Positions 7,858 through 16,124 are shown, counted from the first letter of the stretch. The stretch is 64,000 nt of DNA from DASPMP01 sp035758925 (GCA_035758925.1 DASTVV010000113.1:29133-93132), one strand, 5' to 3'. The notes: a model not told the origin generated them from the sequence alone. Translations and numbers: made by a program.

Positions 7858-8675
7858 CGACGCATGCGATCACGTGCGCCCAGTTCAGCGATCAGCTGAT
7901 GGCGTACATGGAGCAGCAGACCGACGACGCGACACGCGTCTCGCTCGAGCGCCACGCGCTGGCCTGTGCGACGTGTGGACCGCTGCTGGCCGATCTTCGC
8001 GAGCTGCGCGTGGAAGCGGCCAACCTCGCCGAACTGACGCCGTCGCGGGACCTGTGGTCGGGCATCGCGGCGCGCATCGAGACGCCGGTGGTTCCCATCC
8101 GAAAGACGCGATGGACTGCGGCAGAGCGCGCCGTCATCATGCGGCGCAGTGTGGGAAGCGTGTTGATTGCCGCGTCGCTCGTCGCTGCGGCCGGTCTGGG
8201 ATACCTCGCTGCTCGCACCCGGCCGAACACGCCCGGTGGCCAGGTCGCGAGCGTCACGCCAAAGCCCGACACGCCAAAGGCGACCATGCCTGAAAGTACC
8301 TCGTCGCCGGCGGCCGAGATCGTGCCTTCGACTTCGGTGGCACAGGTCAGCGATCCCGCCGTGAGCGGCGCCACGACGTCCGCGACTCCAACGCCTGCGG
8401 TGCTGCCAGCCGCGTACACCAGGCTCGTCGCCGATTACGACCGCGAGATCGCCCGGCTGCGCGCGCTGCTCGAGCAGCGGCGTGGCCAGCTCGATCCCGT
8501 CACCATCGCGATCATCGAGAAGAATCTTCAGGTGATCGACACCGCGATCTCCGACTGCAAGCGGGCGATCGCGCGCGATCCGGCGAGCCGTTTCCTCATC
8601 GAATCGCTCAATCAATCACTCCAATCCAAGCTCGAGCTCATGCGGACCGCGGCGCAGCTGCCGTCCCGCACATAA
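7854..8675 (+). CDS. Membrane anti-sigma factor with zinc-finger (ZAS) domain
   Basis: A 273-residue protein translationally coupled to the sigma gene through ATGA. The N-terminal cytoplasmic domain has Cys8 and the HxxxCxxC signature (His34, Cys38, Cys41) of zinc-associated anti-sigma domains, which clamp their sigma. One membrane helix lies at about residues 100-120. It is followed by a Pro/Thr/Ser-rich linker (121-190) and a predicted helical, Arg/Glu-rich periplasmic part (about 195-268, e.g. YDREIARLRALLEQRRGQ) that could form a coiled coil. It should hold the ECF factor inactive until an envelope signal releases it. Confidence 0.9.
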   Translation: MTTHAITCAQFSDQLMAYMEQQTDDATRVSLERHALACATCGPLLADLRELRVEAANLAELTPSRDLWSGIAARIETPVVPIRKTRWTAAERAVIMRRSVGSVLIAASLVAAAGLGYLAARTRPNTPGGQVASVTPKPDTPKATMPESTSSPAAEIVPSTSVAQVSDPAVSGATTSATPTPAVLPAAYTRLVADYDREIARLRALLEQRRGQLDPVTIAIIEKNLQVIDTAISDCKRAIARDPASRFLIESLNQSLQSKLELMRTAAQLPSRT

Positions 8676-8686
8676 TGGACCCCTAG

Positions 8687-9607
8687 ATGCCACGAACTTT
8701 CCTGTTTGCCGCGATCCTCGCCGCCACGGTGCTGCCACCCGCTGTCCAGGCGCAAGGGCGTGATCGCGACGAAGACTATCAGAGCAGCATCGACACGACC
8801 TTCGCGTTCGACAAGCGCGGCACGGTGTCGCTGTCGGTCGGATCCGGCGAGATCATCGTTCGCGCCTGGAACCGTGACCAGATTCACGTGCGGGCGCGCT
8901 CGGAGCGCAGCGTGATCCGCCTGGAGGCGACGCCGGCTCGGGTCTCGCTCGACCTGTCGCGGCCGCGCGGCGGTGACACGCGCTTCGAGGTGACCGTGCC
9001 GGTGGGCGTTCGCGTCAGCGCCCGGGCGACGAACGGCGACATCGCGATCACCGGCACGAGGGGCAGCGTCGAAGCCAGGACCCAGAGCGGCGACCTCACC
9101 GTCGAGGATGTCGCCGAGATGGTGGACCTCAGCAGCCTGTCCGGCGACATCACCGGACGTGGACTGAGTGGCAACATCGATATCAACGCCACCAACGGCG
9201 AGATCACGCTCACGGATGTGAAGGGCGACCTGGAAGTGACCTCGGTGAGCGGCGATATCGATCTCCGCAATGTGGTCGCGAAATACGTCCGCGCGCGGAG
9301 CACCAGCGGCGACATCAATTACGACGCTGTCGTGGACACCGCCGGCCGGTACGAGCTGGCGTCCCATTCGGGCAGCGTGTACCTCATCGTTCCCCAGGGG
9401 ACCGGCGCGCTGCTGTCCGTCAGCACGTACAGCGGCTCGATCGAAAGTGACTTCCCCATCACGCTGAAGCCGGGCGACCAAGGCCCGAGCCGGGGCAGGC
9501 GCTTCACGTTCGAGATCGGCAAGGGCGATGCGCGCATCAGCGCGGAGAGCTTCAGCGGGGACATCACCATTCGCACCAAGGGCCGTCGAGCCACTCCTGA
9601 CCGATGA
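8687..9607 (+). CDS. Secreted DUF4097 (putative adhesin) beta-repeat protein, first of three
   Basis: A 306-residue exported protein with a signal peptide ending near AQA at residues 20-23. The body is a repetitive beta structure built on SG(D/N)I/V and NGDI/NGEI turns: TNGDIAITGTRGSVEARTQSG, LSGDITGRGLSGNIDINATNG, VSGDIDLRNV and so on, as in the DUF4097/bactofilin-like right-handed beta solenoids. Its role is unknown; the Pfam name putative adhesin is not experimental. It begins 11 nt after the anti-sigma gene and overlaps the next gene by ATGA, so all five genes form one operon under the ECF factor. Confidence 0.88.
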   Translation: MPRTFLFAAILAATVLPPAVQAQGRDRDEDYQSSIDTTFAFDKRGTVSLSVGSGEIIVRAWNRDQIHVRARSERSVIRLEATPARVSLDLSRPRGGDTRFEVTVPVGVRVSARATNGDIAITGTRGSVEARTQSGDLTVEDVAEMVDLSSLSGDITGRGLSGNIDINATNGEITLTDVKGDLEVTSVSGDIDLRNVVAKYVRARSTSGDINYDAVVDTAGRYELASHSGSVYLIVPQGTGALLSVSTYSGSIESDFPITLKPGDQGPSRGRRFTFEIGKGDARISAESFSGDITIRTKGRRATPDR

Positions 9608-10407
9608 GGGCTGCCATGATCGTTCGTCCATTCGCGTTGTCTCTCGCATGCGCCGTCTCCCTGGCCGCCCAGCAGCCGGATTTCCGCTGGGAGAAGGCGC
9701 TGGCCGCCGGAAGTACCGTCGCGCTGCACAACATCAATGGAGACGTTACGGTCACGCCGTCGACGAGCGGAAAGGTGGAGATCGTCGGCGTCAAGCGCGG
9801 CAACCGGCGGTACTTCGAGGATATCACGCTCGAGGTCGTCGAGTCGTCGCGTGGCATCACCGTCTGCTCGATGTTCAAGAACGCCGACATGGAGTGCGAC
9901 GAAGATGGTCTTCGGTCGCATGATCGGTGGGGTCGGCGCGGCCGCGACTGGGATGACCTCCAGATCGACATCGAAGTCAAGCTGCCCGCGAACCTGGAAG
10001 TGAGAGCCAATTCCGTGAGCGGCAACGTGAGCGTAGTGGGCGCTCGAGGCGACGTGCGCGCCACATCCGTGAGCGGAGACGTGCGCATGGAGCGACTGCG
10101 CGTCACCAGCCTCAAGGCCACCTCCGTGAGCGGCGATGTCGTGGTTGGCGTGGACTCGCTCGGCGGAAGCGGGACGTTGAGCTTTACGTCCGTGAGCGGC
10201 AACGTCACGGCCGACTTGCCCAAGGGCATCGATGCCGACGTCTCGCTGCGCACCGTGAGCGGATCCCTGGACAGCGACTTCCCGCTGGTGCTCAGCGGAG
10301 GCCGCATGAGTAGCCACAGCCTCGAAGCCCGCATCGGCCGCGGCGGTCGCGAGCTCGAAGTCCGCACCGTGAGCGGCGACGTCCGCCTGCGCCAAACCAA
10401 GCCATGA
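9604..10407 (+). CDS. Secreted DUF4097 beta-repeat protein, second of three
   Basis: A 267-residue paralogue of the previous gene, coupled to it through ATGA. An ATG at 9616 is an alternative start. After a signal peptide ending near AAQQ it shows IDIEVKLPANLEVRANSVSGN and then about seven turns of (T/N)SVSG(D/N)V separated by 12-20 residues. A charged insert (NADMECDEDGLRSHDRWGRRG) interrupts the N-terminal half and has a counterpart in the third protein. The tandem SVSGDV codons also make the DNA look repetitive at 10010-10390. Function unknown; probably a cell-envelope protein made during envelope stress. Confidence 0.88.
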   Translation: MRAAMIVRPFALSLACAVSLAAQQPDFRWEKALAAGSTVALHNINGDVTVTPSTSGKVEIVGVKRGNRRYFEDITLEVVESSRGITVCSMFKNADMECDEDGLRSHDRWGRRGRDWDDLQIDIEVKLPANLEVRANSVSGNVSVVGARGDVRATSVSGDVRMERLRVTSLKATSVSGDVVVGVDSLGGSGTLSFTSVSGNVTADLPKGIDADVSLRTVSGSLDSDFPLVLSGGRMSSHSLEARIGRGGRELEVRTVSGDVRLRQTKP

Positions 10408-11216
10408 TGCCCAACACCGCTCGGATCCTTCCGCACGTCGCCCTCCTCACCGTAGCCGCACTCTCGGCCGCGCCTCTTGGCGCGCAAAAAACCGAGCAGA
10501 ACGTCTTCACCTGGTCGGGCAAGATCCCCGAGGGCCGATGGATCAACGTGCGCAACATGAACGGCACGGTGGAGGTCGAGCCTGGATCCGGCGACAAGGT
10601 CGAGGTCACCGGAACGCGTCGCACGCGGCGGGGCGATCCCGAGTACGTGCGGTTCGAAGTCCGGAAGTACGGCGCGAGCGATCAGGACGTGCTCATCTGC
10701 GCGCTCTGGGGCGACAACACGGACTGCGACGAGGACAGCTACCGCACGCGCGGTGATCGCTCCGGCCGGAACAACGAAGTCTGGGTGGAGTTCCGCGTGC
10801 GCGTCCCCAGGGGCGTCAAAGTCGGCGCCCACAGCGTGAATGGCGAAGTACGAGTGTCCGACGTCGCCGCGGAAGTGGACGCGGAAAGCGTCAACGGCGC
10901 GGTGCTCGTCACAACGATGGGCGGGCCCGTGAACGCTCGCACGGTCAACGGCAGCGTGCGTGCGAGCATGGGCAAGTTCGACCTCAACTCCGATCTGCGG
11001 TTCTCGAGCGTGAACGGCACGGTGATCGCGGAGTTCGCCAACGACCTGAACGCGGAAGTGGACCTCAGCACCGTGAATGGGCGGTTTCTCACGGACTTCC
11101 CCGTCACCATCACCGGGCGCATCGATCCGCGTCGGTTGCGTGCCACGTTGGGTAAGGGCGGCCCGCGCATCCGCATGTCCACGGTTAATGGCAACGTGGA
11201 GCTGCGGAAGAGATAG
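10404..11216 (+). CDS. Secreted DUF4097 beta-repeat protein, third of three
   Basis: A 270-residue protein, last in the ECF operon and coupled by ATGA to the second. It has a signal peptide (cleavage near PLGAQK) and a beta-repeat body in which the turn motif is SVNG or TVNG instead of SVSG: HSVNGEVRV, ESVNGAVLV, RTVNGSVRA, STVNGRFLT, STVNGNVEL. The charged insert GDNTDCDEDSYRTRGDRSGR matches that of the second protein. The three proteins have diverged enough that they probably form a hetero-assembly or bind different targets; this is inference. Confidence 0.88.
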   Translation: MMPNTARILPHVALLTVAALSAAPLGAQKTEQNVFTWSGKIPEGRWINVRNMNGTVEVEPGSGDKVEVTGTRRTRRGDPEYVRFEVRKYGASDQDVLICALWGDNTDCDEDSYRTRGDRSGRNNEVWVEFRVRVPRGVKVGAHSVNGEVRVSDVAAEVDAESVNGAVLVTTMGGPVNARTVNGSVRASMGKFDLNSDLRFSSVNGTVIAEFANDLNAEVDLSTVNGRFLTDFPVTITGRIDPRRLRATLGKGGPRIRMSTVNGNVELRKR

Positions 11217-11413
11217 GGGACGGGGACAGGGGACTGGGGACTGGGGCAACTGACTCGGGACTGGAGAAGGGGAATGGGTCAGGGGGGGATAGGGGCCAGG
11301 TCCCTACCCCCTTCTTTATTTTGCTGTCGCATCCGGGTACGGTCCCCCGTCATCCTTCTCCGTTCCCGCTGTTGGGGTTTCCCTTGTCCCCTGTCCCCTG
11401 TCCCTAGTCCCCG
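11217..11413. repeat. Intergenic inverted repeat built of GGGGACA/T units
   Basis: The gap starts immediately after the stop codon with tandem GGGGACAGGGGACTGGGG units and ends at the next ATG with their complement, TTGTCCCCTGTCCCCTGTCC. The two arms (about 11217-11246 and 11386-11412) can pair over roughly 25 bases with mismatches, enclosing about 140 nt that include two further short G-runs. A similar arrangement, also ending CCCTGTCCCTAG before a start codon, is present at 59717-59815. No protein or promoter was recognised inside. Confidence 0.6.
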
Positions 11414-12142
11414 ATGGTTCTCTGCGGTATCTACGCTCATCCCGACGACGAGACGTTTTCCGGAGGCGGCACGTACGCGAAGTACGCCGCCGCCGGTGTG
11501 CGATGCACGATCTTCTGCGCCACGGACGGCGATGCCGGTAAGACGTCCGGGCTCAACGTTGCGTCGAAAGAGGAGCTCGGTGCGCTGCGACGGAAGGAGC
11601 TCGACGCTGCCACGCGACTCCTGGGCATTCAACGCGTCGAATCGCCTGGCCACGCCGATGGTGGACTGTCTGGGATCAACCAGGATGGATTGATCGGTGA
11701 AATCGTCCGTCACCTGCGCCGCGAACGGCCGCAGGTGGTGATCACGTTTGGCCCGGAAGGGGCGCCGAACACACACGCCGACCACAAGGTCGTGTCACGC
11801 GCGGCAACGGCGGCGTTCTTTCTCGCGGGGCGTCGGACCGCGTATCCGGAGCAGCTCAAGGGCGAGCTCTCTCCGTTCACACCCGCGCGACTGTACTACG
11901 TCACCTGGCGGGACCCGAGCCCCGATGCTGTCGTGCAGGTGTGCGGCGCGCCAGCGACGGCGACGATCGATGTCCGACAGTTCCGCGATCAGGAACTGGC
12001 CGCGTGGAAGGCACACGCGTCGCAGCAGCTGCTGCAACCGCGATTCGACGAGTTTGCCGCGACCGATGAGGAGCTGTTCGCGCTGGCGGCGGGCACGCCG
12101 CAGCCGCGCGCGATGGTGGACGATCTCTTCGCCGGGCTCTGA
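11414..12142 (+). CDS. PIG-L family deacetylase (LmbE-like)
   Basis: A 242-residue zinc-dependent N-deacetylase. The metal site is built from AHPDDE at residues 8-13 and NTHADHKVV near residue 118. TFSGGGTYAKYAAAGV and ATDGDAG are typical of the LmbE fold. Family members remove acetyl groups from GlcNAc-linked small molecules, such as in mycothiol or bacillithiol synthesis (MshB/BshB) and in secondary metabolism. No other thiol-synthesis gene is in the window, so the substrate stays open. The start is the ATG at 11414, abutting a C-rich repeat arm, and no Shine-Dalgarno sequence is obvious there. Confidence 0.9.
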   Translation: MVLCGIYAHPDDETFSGGGTYAKYAAAGVRCTIFCATDGDAGKTSGLNVASKEELGALRRKELDAATRLLGIQRVESPGHADGGLSGINQDGLIGEIVRHLRRERPQVVITFGPEGAPNTHADHKVVSRAATAAFFLAGRRTAYPEQLKGELSPFTPARLYYVTWRDPSPDAVVQVCGAPATATIDVRQFRDQELAAWKAHASQQLLQPRFDEFAATDEELFALAAGTPQPRAMVDDLFAGL

Positions 12143-12163
12143 CGCTCGGGGAGCGCTCTCGGG

Positions 12164-12469
12164 CTAGGCGCCGGGCTTCTGATCGAAGCCCGCGGCCTTC
12201 TCGATCTTCTGCGCCAGGTCGAGATCGCGCTGGGTGATGCCGCCGGCGTCGTGCGTCGACAGAGCGAACGTGATGTTCGTGTAGCGAATGTCGATGTCGG
12301 GATGGTGGTTCATGTCGTCCGCGACCTTCGCCACCTGGTCCACGAAACGGATGCCATCCGCGAAGCGCGCGAAGCTGTAGGTCTTCGACAGCGCTTCGCC
12401 CTTGCGGGCCCACCCGGGCAGCGTGCCGAGCGCGCGTCTGATCTCGAGGTCGGAAAGTTTGGTACGCAT
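12164..12469 (-). CDS. 4a-hydroxytetrahydrobiopterin dehydratase
   Basis: A 101-residue pterin-4a-carbinolamine dehydratase (PCD/DCoH). The signature MNHHPDIDIRYTNITFALSTHDAGGIT, with the catalytic histidine pair and later His in STHD, occupies residues 54-80; it dehydrates 4a-hydroxytetrahydropterin produced by aromatic amino acid hydroxylases. The start ATG at 12469 gives the usual length for the family (about 95-110 residues); a longer frame to 12547 runs through the upstream regulatory region. It is divergent from the radical SAM gene. No aromatic hydroxylase is in the window, so a role in molybdopterin metabolism is also possible. Confidence 0.9.
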   Translation of the reverse strand: MRTKLSDLEIRRALGTLPGWARKGEALSKTYSFARFADGIRFVDQVAKVADDMNHHPDIDIRYTNITFALSTHDAGGITQRDLDLAQKIEKAAGFDQKPGA

Positions 12470-12555
12470 TGCTCGAGCGGAGTTTACAGCGCTCGGAACG
12501 GCCGAGATAGGAGACACGCTTGCGTCTTCGGCGTTTCTTCGGTACATCTCCTTTC

Positions 12556-13650
12556 ATGCAGTCGCCGTTGCTCTTCGATAGCCAAACCGACACGTCGCTG
12601 CGTCGTGCCGCGCTGCCGGTGCTGGGCGAACAGCGGGACATCCGGTACTACGCTACGCGCGCGAAGTCTGTTCTCAATGGTACCGACGTCACGAAGATGG
12701 GATTCTGGTCCATCAATCCGTACGTCGGCTGCGCCTTCGGATGCGCGTACTGCTACGCGCGCTACGCGCACGGGTACGTCATGGAGCGCTCGGTGACGGC
12801 ACATCCGGAGCACACGCTGCTCCGCGAGGCCTTCGAGACGCTGCCGCCGTGGCTCGCGTTCGAGCGGCAGATCTTCGTGAAGGAAAACGCCGCCGACGTG
12901 TTGCGACACACACTGCGTCATGGCTCCGACAAGCATCTCAACTTGCTCAAGGGAGAAGGCATCGGCATTGGTACGGCAACCGACCCGTATCAGCCAGCCG
13001 AGCGGCGCTACCGGATCACGCGCGGCATTCTCGAAGTCCTGTCGGAGCACGAAGGACTCCGCGTCTGGATCGTGACAAAGAGCCCGCTGGTTACCCGCGA
13101 CGTGGATCTGCTGCGTCGCCTGCAGCGTCGCAACGAGATCAGCGTCCACGTCTCGCTGATCACGCTCGATCGAGACCTGGCGCGCCGCATCGAGCCGCGC
13201 GCTCCCACGCCCGAGGCTCGGTTGCGTGCGCTGGCGCGGCTTCGCGAACATGGAATCGACGCCGGCGTGAACGTGATGCCGGTGCTCCCGGGCATCACCG
13301 ATCGCCCGAATCAGCTCGAGCCACTGATCAAGGCTGTCGCGGACGCGGGTGCGTCGAGGGTCGCGGCGTGCGCGCTGCGCCTGCGGTCCGCGGCCCGACA
13401 GCGGTACCTGCCGTTCATCGAAAAGGAGTTTCCGGATCTCGCCGGCCGGTATCGCACGACGTACGGACACAGCCATCACGCTGGCGATCGATACCGCGAG
13501 GGGCTGTATCACTACTTCGCCAAGGTCTGCTCGCGTTACGGCGTTCCGTTCCGCGATTACGACGAGGATGAGGATGAGACCGGCGAGGACGGGGGCGGGG
13601 GCGGGGGCGGGGGAACGATGGCTAGCAATCAGTTAGTGCTGGGCCTTTGA
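12556..13650 (+). CDS. Radical SAM protein, Rv2578c family
   Basis: A protein of about 364 residues. The iron-sulfur signature NPYVGCAFGCAYCYARY (CxxxCxxC) lies near residue 50. Later come GIGTATDPYQPAE, a family hallmark, and WIVTKSPLVTRDVDLL. These enzymes use a [4Fe-4S] cluster to cleave S-adenosylmethionine; the substrate of this DNA-repair-lyase-like group is not established. A TTG at 12520 with a better Shine-Dalgarno (GGAG six bases upstream) is an alternative start adding 12 residues. The C-terminus contains a run of eight glycines encoded by a GGGGGC hexamer repeat (13591-13612), probably length-variable. It is followed closely by the imuA cassette. Confidence 0.85.
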   Translation: MQSPLLFDSQTDTSLRRAALPVLGEQRDIRYYATRAKSVLNGTDVTKMGFWSINPYVGCAFGCAYCYARYAHGYVMERSVTAHPEHTLLREAFETLPPWLAFERQIFVKENAADVLRHTLRHGSDKHLNLLKGEGIGIGTATDPYQPAERRYRITRGILEVLSEHEGLRVWIVTKSPLVTRDVDLLRRLQRRNEISVHVSLITLDRDLARRIEPRAPTPEARLRALARLREHGIDAGVNVMPVLPGITDRPNQLEPLIKAVADAGASRVAACALRLRSAARQRYLPFIEKEFPDLAGRYRTTYGHSHHAGDRYREGLYHYFAKVCSRYGVPFRDYDEDEDETGEDGGGGGGGGTMASNQLVLGL

Positions 13651-13685
13651 CGGGCGGTTTTTTTGTCTCCATGTTTTCGGTGTTT

Positions 13686-13704
13686 GTTCGGTCATGGCTT
13701 GAAC
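13686..13704. promoter_or_regulatory. Possible LexA-type operator upstream of imuA
   Basis: GTTC (13686-13689) and its inverse GAAC (13701-13704) are separated by 11 nt, 19 nt before the imuA start. imuA-imuB-dnaE2 cassettes are normally repressed by LexA, and many LexA boxes use GTTC/GAAC half-sites, though usually with different spacing. The assignment is speculative. Confidence 0.25.
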
Positions 13705-13723
13705 CCTGCTTCGCTGATCTCCC

Positions 13724-14545
13724 ATGAGCTCCGCCGTCGCTTCGACCGCCGTTTCTCAGCCGACACCTGACGCCGCCCGTCATGCGTCGCCGGTCGTGCT
13801 GCTGGAGTCGCTGCGGGCGCTGCTGCCCGCAGCGACTCCGATGGCGCCGGGCATGCCGACCGGGGTGGACGCGCTCGATCGCGCGCTTGCGTCTGACGGA
13901 CTGCCGCGCGGTCGTCTCACCGAAGTCGTCGGAGCGACCGGGAAGCTGTCGCTCCTGCATCAGATCGTCGGCGCTGCGCTGCAGCGTGGCGACTGGGTGG
14001 CATATATCGACGCATCACGCACGCTGGCTCCACGAGACTGGGCCGATCTGGGCGACTTCGGCTTCTGGATCGTGCGGCCGACCGAAGCCGCGAAAGCCGC
14101 CTGGTGCGCCGATGTGTTGCTGCGCAGCGCCGCGTTTTCGCTCGTGGTACTCGACTCCGCGCCGCCCATCTCGCGCGCCGTCGCGGTCCGGCTCACCGGG
14201 CTCGCGCGCGAATCCAACGCGGCGTTCGTCACGGTCGGCGCGGCAAGCGCCACCCGGCTGGGCGGGGCCGTGCGACTCCGCGTGACCCGACGACGACAAC
14301 GGCTCACGATCGCGATCGAAAAAGGTGCTCGAGTGGGCGGGAGCGGGACTGGTGGTCGGCTTCAACATGTCGTGGAGGTGGGTTGTGCAGACGGAGTGGC
14401 GCGTCGCCTGTGTTCGCATTCCGAGGTTCCCGATCGGCGCGGTGCAGCGCGCGCAGCAGCGAGAGGGGGGCGCACTGGGAAAGGCCGGCGTGCAGCTACT
14501 CCTGCCTATGAGCGACAAGGCGGAGGCATGCTCCAGTACTGCTGA
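13724..14545 (+). CDS. imuA: ImuA-like RecA-fold mutagenesis protein
   Basis: A 273-residue protein, first in an imuA-imuB-dnaE2 cassette. The core (about residues 40-200) has the RecA-like layout MPTGVDALDRALASDGLPRGRLTEVVG, a degenerate Walker A (GATGKLSL), WVAYIDASRTLAPRDW, and FSLVVLDSAPPISR at the Walker B position. ImuA assists the ImuB-DnaE2 translesion polymerase complex in damage-induced mutagenesis. The last 60 residues are Gly/Arg-rich and lie in a stretch that also reads as the beginning of imuB. The overlap (about 180 nt) is longer than usual; the tail may be real, or a +1 shift near the A5 run at 14319-14323 may have altered it. Confidence 0.85.
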   Translation: MSSAVASTAVSQPTPDAARHASPVVLLESLRALLPAATPMAPGMPTGVDALDRALASDGLPRGRLTEVVGATGKLSLLHQIVGAALQRGDWVAYIDASRTLAPRDWADLGDFGFWIVRPTEAAKAAWCADVLLRSAAFSLVVLDSAPPISRAVAVRLTGLARESNAAFVTVGAASATRLGGAVRLRVTRRRQRLTIAIEKGARVGGSGTGGRLQHVVEVGCADGVARRLCSHSEVPDRRGAARAAARGGRTGKGRRAATPAYERQGGGMLQYC

Positions 14546-16085
14546 TCCCCGCCAACCACACTGGGACGACTCGCTCCACGTTCTCACCGACGGCTCCACC
14601 AGTCGGCCGAAACTCCGCGGCGTGAGCGCCGCCGCGGCGCGCGAGGGAGTGCGCGCCGGGATGGTGCTCTCCGAGGCGCGGGCACTGTGCGCCGAATTGA
14701 ACGTGCTCGCCTGGGATGACGTGGTGCTGAACGCCGCGATCACCGAAACGACCGCGAGGTTCGTTCAAGCGAGTCCCCAGGTTTCGCCCGCGACTGGCGT
14801 ACCGGGCATGTGGTGGATCGGCGCGTCGGGATTCGCTCCCATCCACCGCAGTCATGACCGCAGGAACGATCGCCGAAATGTCCGCAGTCAGGAGTTGCTG
14901 TTTGCGCGGTCCTTGCTCGCGATCGCGCAATCCTGGCATCCGCGCGCGCGGGTGTCGATCGCGGATACGTGCGTGGCCGCGCGCGCCGCGACCTGGGGGA
15001 GCGGTGCGTGGCGACGCGGAGCGGATCAGGGGTCCCTGATCTGCATCGTCCCGCCCGGCGGCGATGCGGCGTATCTCGTGTCGGCTCCGCTGACCCTCCT
15101 GCCGATGGACGGCGAGATGCGCGATGCGCTGCACGCGCTCGGCGTCCGAACGATCGGGGATTTCGCCGACCTCGATGCTGGCGACGTCGAGCAGCGCTGG
15201 GGCGACGACGGACTGTCCGCATGGCGGCTCGCGCACGGCGACGATCCGCGCCGCCCGGTGCTGGCGCGCCTCGACGACCCGCCGCACGTCGAGATGGAGC
15301 TCGCGACTGCCGCGGAGACCATGGAACCCGTGCTGTTTCTCGTGCGGCCCGGCGTCGAGAATCTGGTGACCCAGCTCGTGTCGCAGGGACGCTCGATCGC
15401 ATCGCTCGCGATCACGCTCACGCTCGATGACGCGCGCGGCGCGCTGCCCACCGCGCGCGCACATACCGTCACACGCGAAATTCGCATGCCACGCCCCCTG
15501 GCGCGGCCCGCACCGCTGTTCGAGCGCTGTCGCGGTCTGCTCTCGCAATGGACGCTCACCGCGCCGGTGAGCGCGGTGCGGCTCACGGCGCTCCTGACGT
15601 CGCCCCTCACGGGCGAACAAGGGAATCTGCTGGACACGAGTTGGCGGGATCCGGGCGCGGCCGACGCGGCGCTCGAGCGGGTCAGGGCCGAGCTGGGACC
15701 GGATGTCGTCGTGAAGCCCCACTCCCGCGATGCGTACGTGGTGGAGCGCAGTGGAGAGTGGCAGGAAGAAACGTTCTCGGCCAGTACGGACCAGCGGTCG
15801 CGACATCCCTTCGCGACCGCCGCTGAGAACCTGCCGAGTCCGGTCAGGCTCCTCGAAAAGCCAGAACGTGTCGACGTCGACCGCGACGTCGCGCCGCGTC
15901 GGATCGTTTGGCGCGGGCGGGCGATTCCGATCGCGAATGCGATCGGGCCCGAGCGGCTCTCCGGCGATTGGTGGAACGATGGCTATTGTCGCGACTACTG
16001 GCGCTGCGAGAGCGACGAGGAGCGCGGCGAGCTGGTGCTGTATCGGGACGCCGCCGGATGGTGGGTCCAGGGGTGGTATGACTGA
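14367..16085 (+). CDS. imuB: ImuB, Y-family DNA polymerase-like mutagenesis protein
   Basis: A protein of about 572 residues. The conserved start is VACVRIPRFPIGAVQRAQ, which replaces the HVDMDAFFASVEQ motif of active Y-family polymerases; the catalytic acids are missing, as in known ImuB proteins. Recognisable family parts are MVLSEARALCAELNVLAWD, LPMDGEMRDALHALGVRTIGDFADLD (helix-hairpin-helix thumb) and little-finger segments from residue 300. ImuB acts as a clamp-binding hub that brings DnaE2 to damaged DNA. The chosen ATG at 14367 lies within imuA; a GTG at 14388 is possible. The C-terminus ends in DGYCRDYWRCESDEERGELVLYRDAAG, common to the family. It is 39 nt upstream of dnaE2. Confidence 0.88.
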   Translation: MSWRWVVQTEWRVACVRIPRFPIGAVQRAQQREGGALGKAGVQLLLPMSDKAEACSSTADPRQPHWDDSLHVLTDGSTSRPKLRGVSAAAAREGVRAGMVLSEARALCAELNVLAWDDVVLNAAITETTARFVQASPQVSPATGVPGMWWIGASGFAPIHRSHDRRNDRRNVRSQELLFARSLLAIAQSWHPRARVSIADTCVAARAATWGSGAWRRGADQGSLICIVPPGGDAAYLVSAPLTLLPMDGEMRDALHALGVRTIGDFADLDAGDVEQRWGDDGLSAWRLAHGDDPRRPVLARLDDPPHVEMELATAAETMEPVLFLVRPGVENLVTQLVSQGRSIASLAITLTLDDARGALPTARAHTVTREIRMPRPLARPAPLFERCRGLLSQWTLTAPVSAVRLTALLTSPLTGEQGNLLDTSWRDPGAADAALERVRAELGPDVVVKPHSRDAYVVERSGEWQEETFSASTDQRSRHPFATAAENLPSPVRLLEKPERVDVDRDVAPRRIVWRGRAIPIANAIGPERLSGDWWNDGYCRDYWRCESDEERGELVLYRDAAGWWVQGWYD

Positions 16086-16124
16086 ACAGCGACATGCGTC
16101 ATACGCCATGCGTCAGCGGGCATC

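Noticed and set aside
10010..10390. Regular short DNA repeats resembling a CRISPR or minisatellite array
   Set aside because: They encode the SVSGDV turns of a beta-repeat protein, with irregular spacing and no conserved repeat length.
9564..11249. A 561-codon minus-strand frame opposite the DUF4097 genes
   Set aside because: Antisense of repeated codons; Pro/Leu/Ser low-complexity translation with no signal or domain.
13650..13672. T7 run after the radical SAM gene as an intrinsic terminator
   Set aside because: No stable stem precedes the T-run; GGCC/GGGCGG pairing is too weak.
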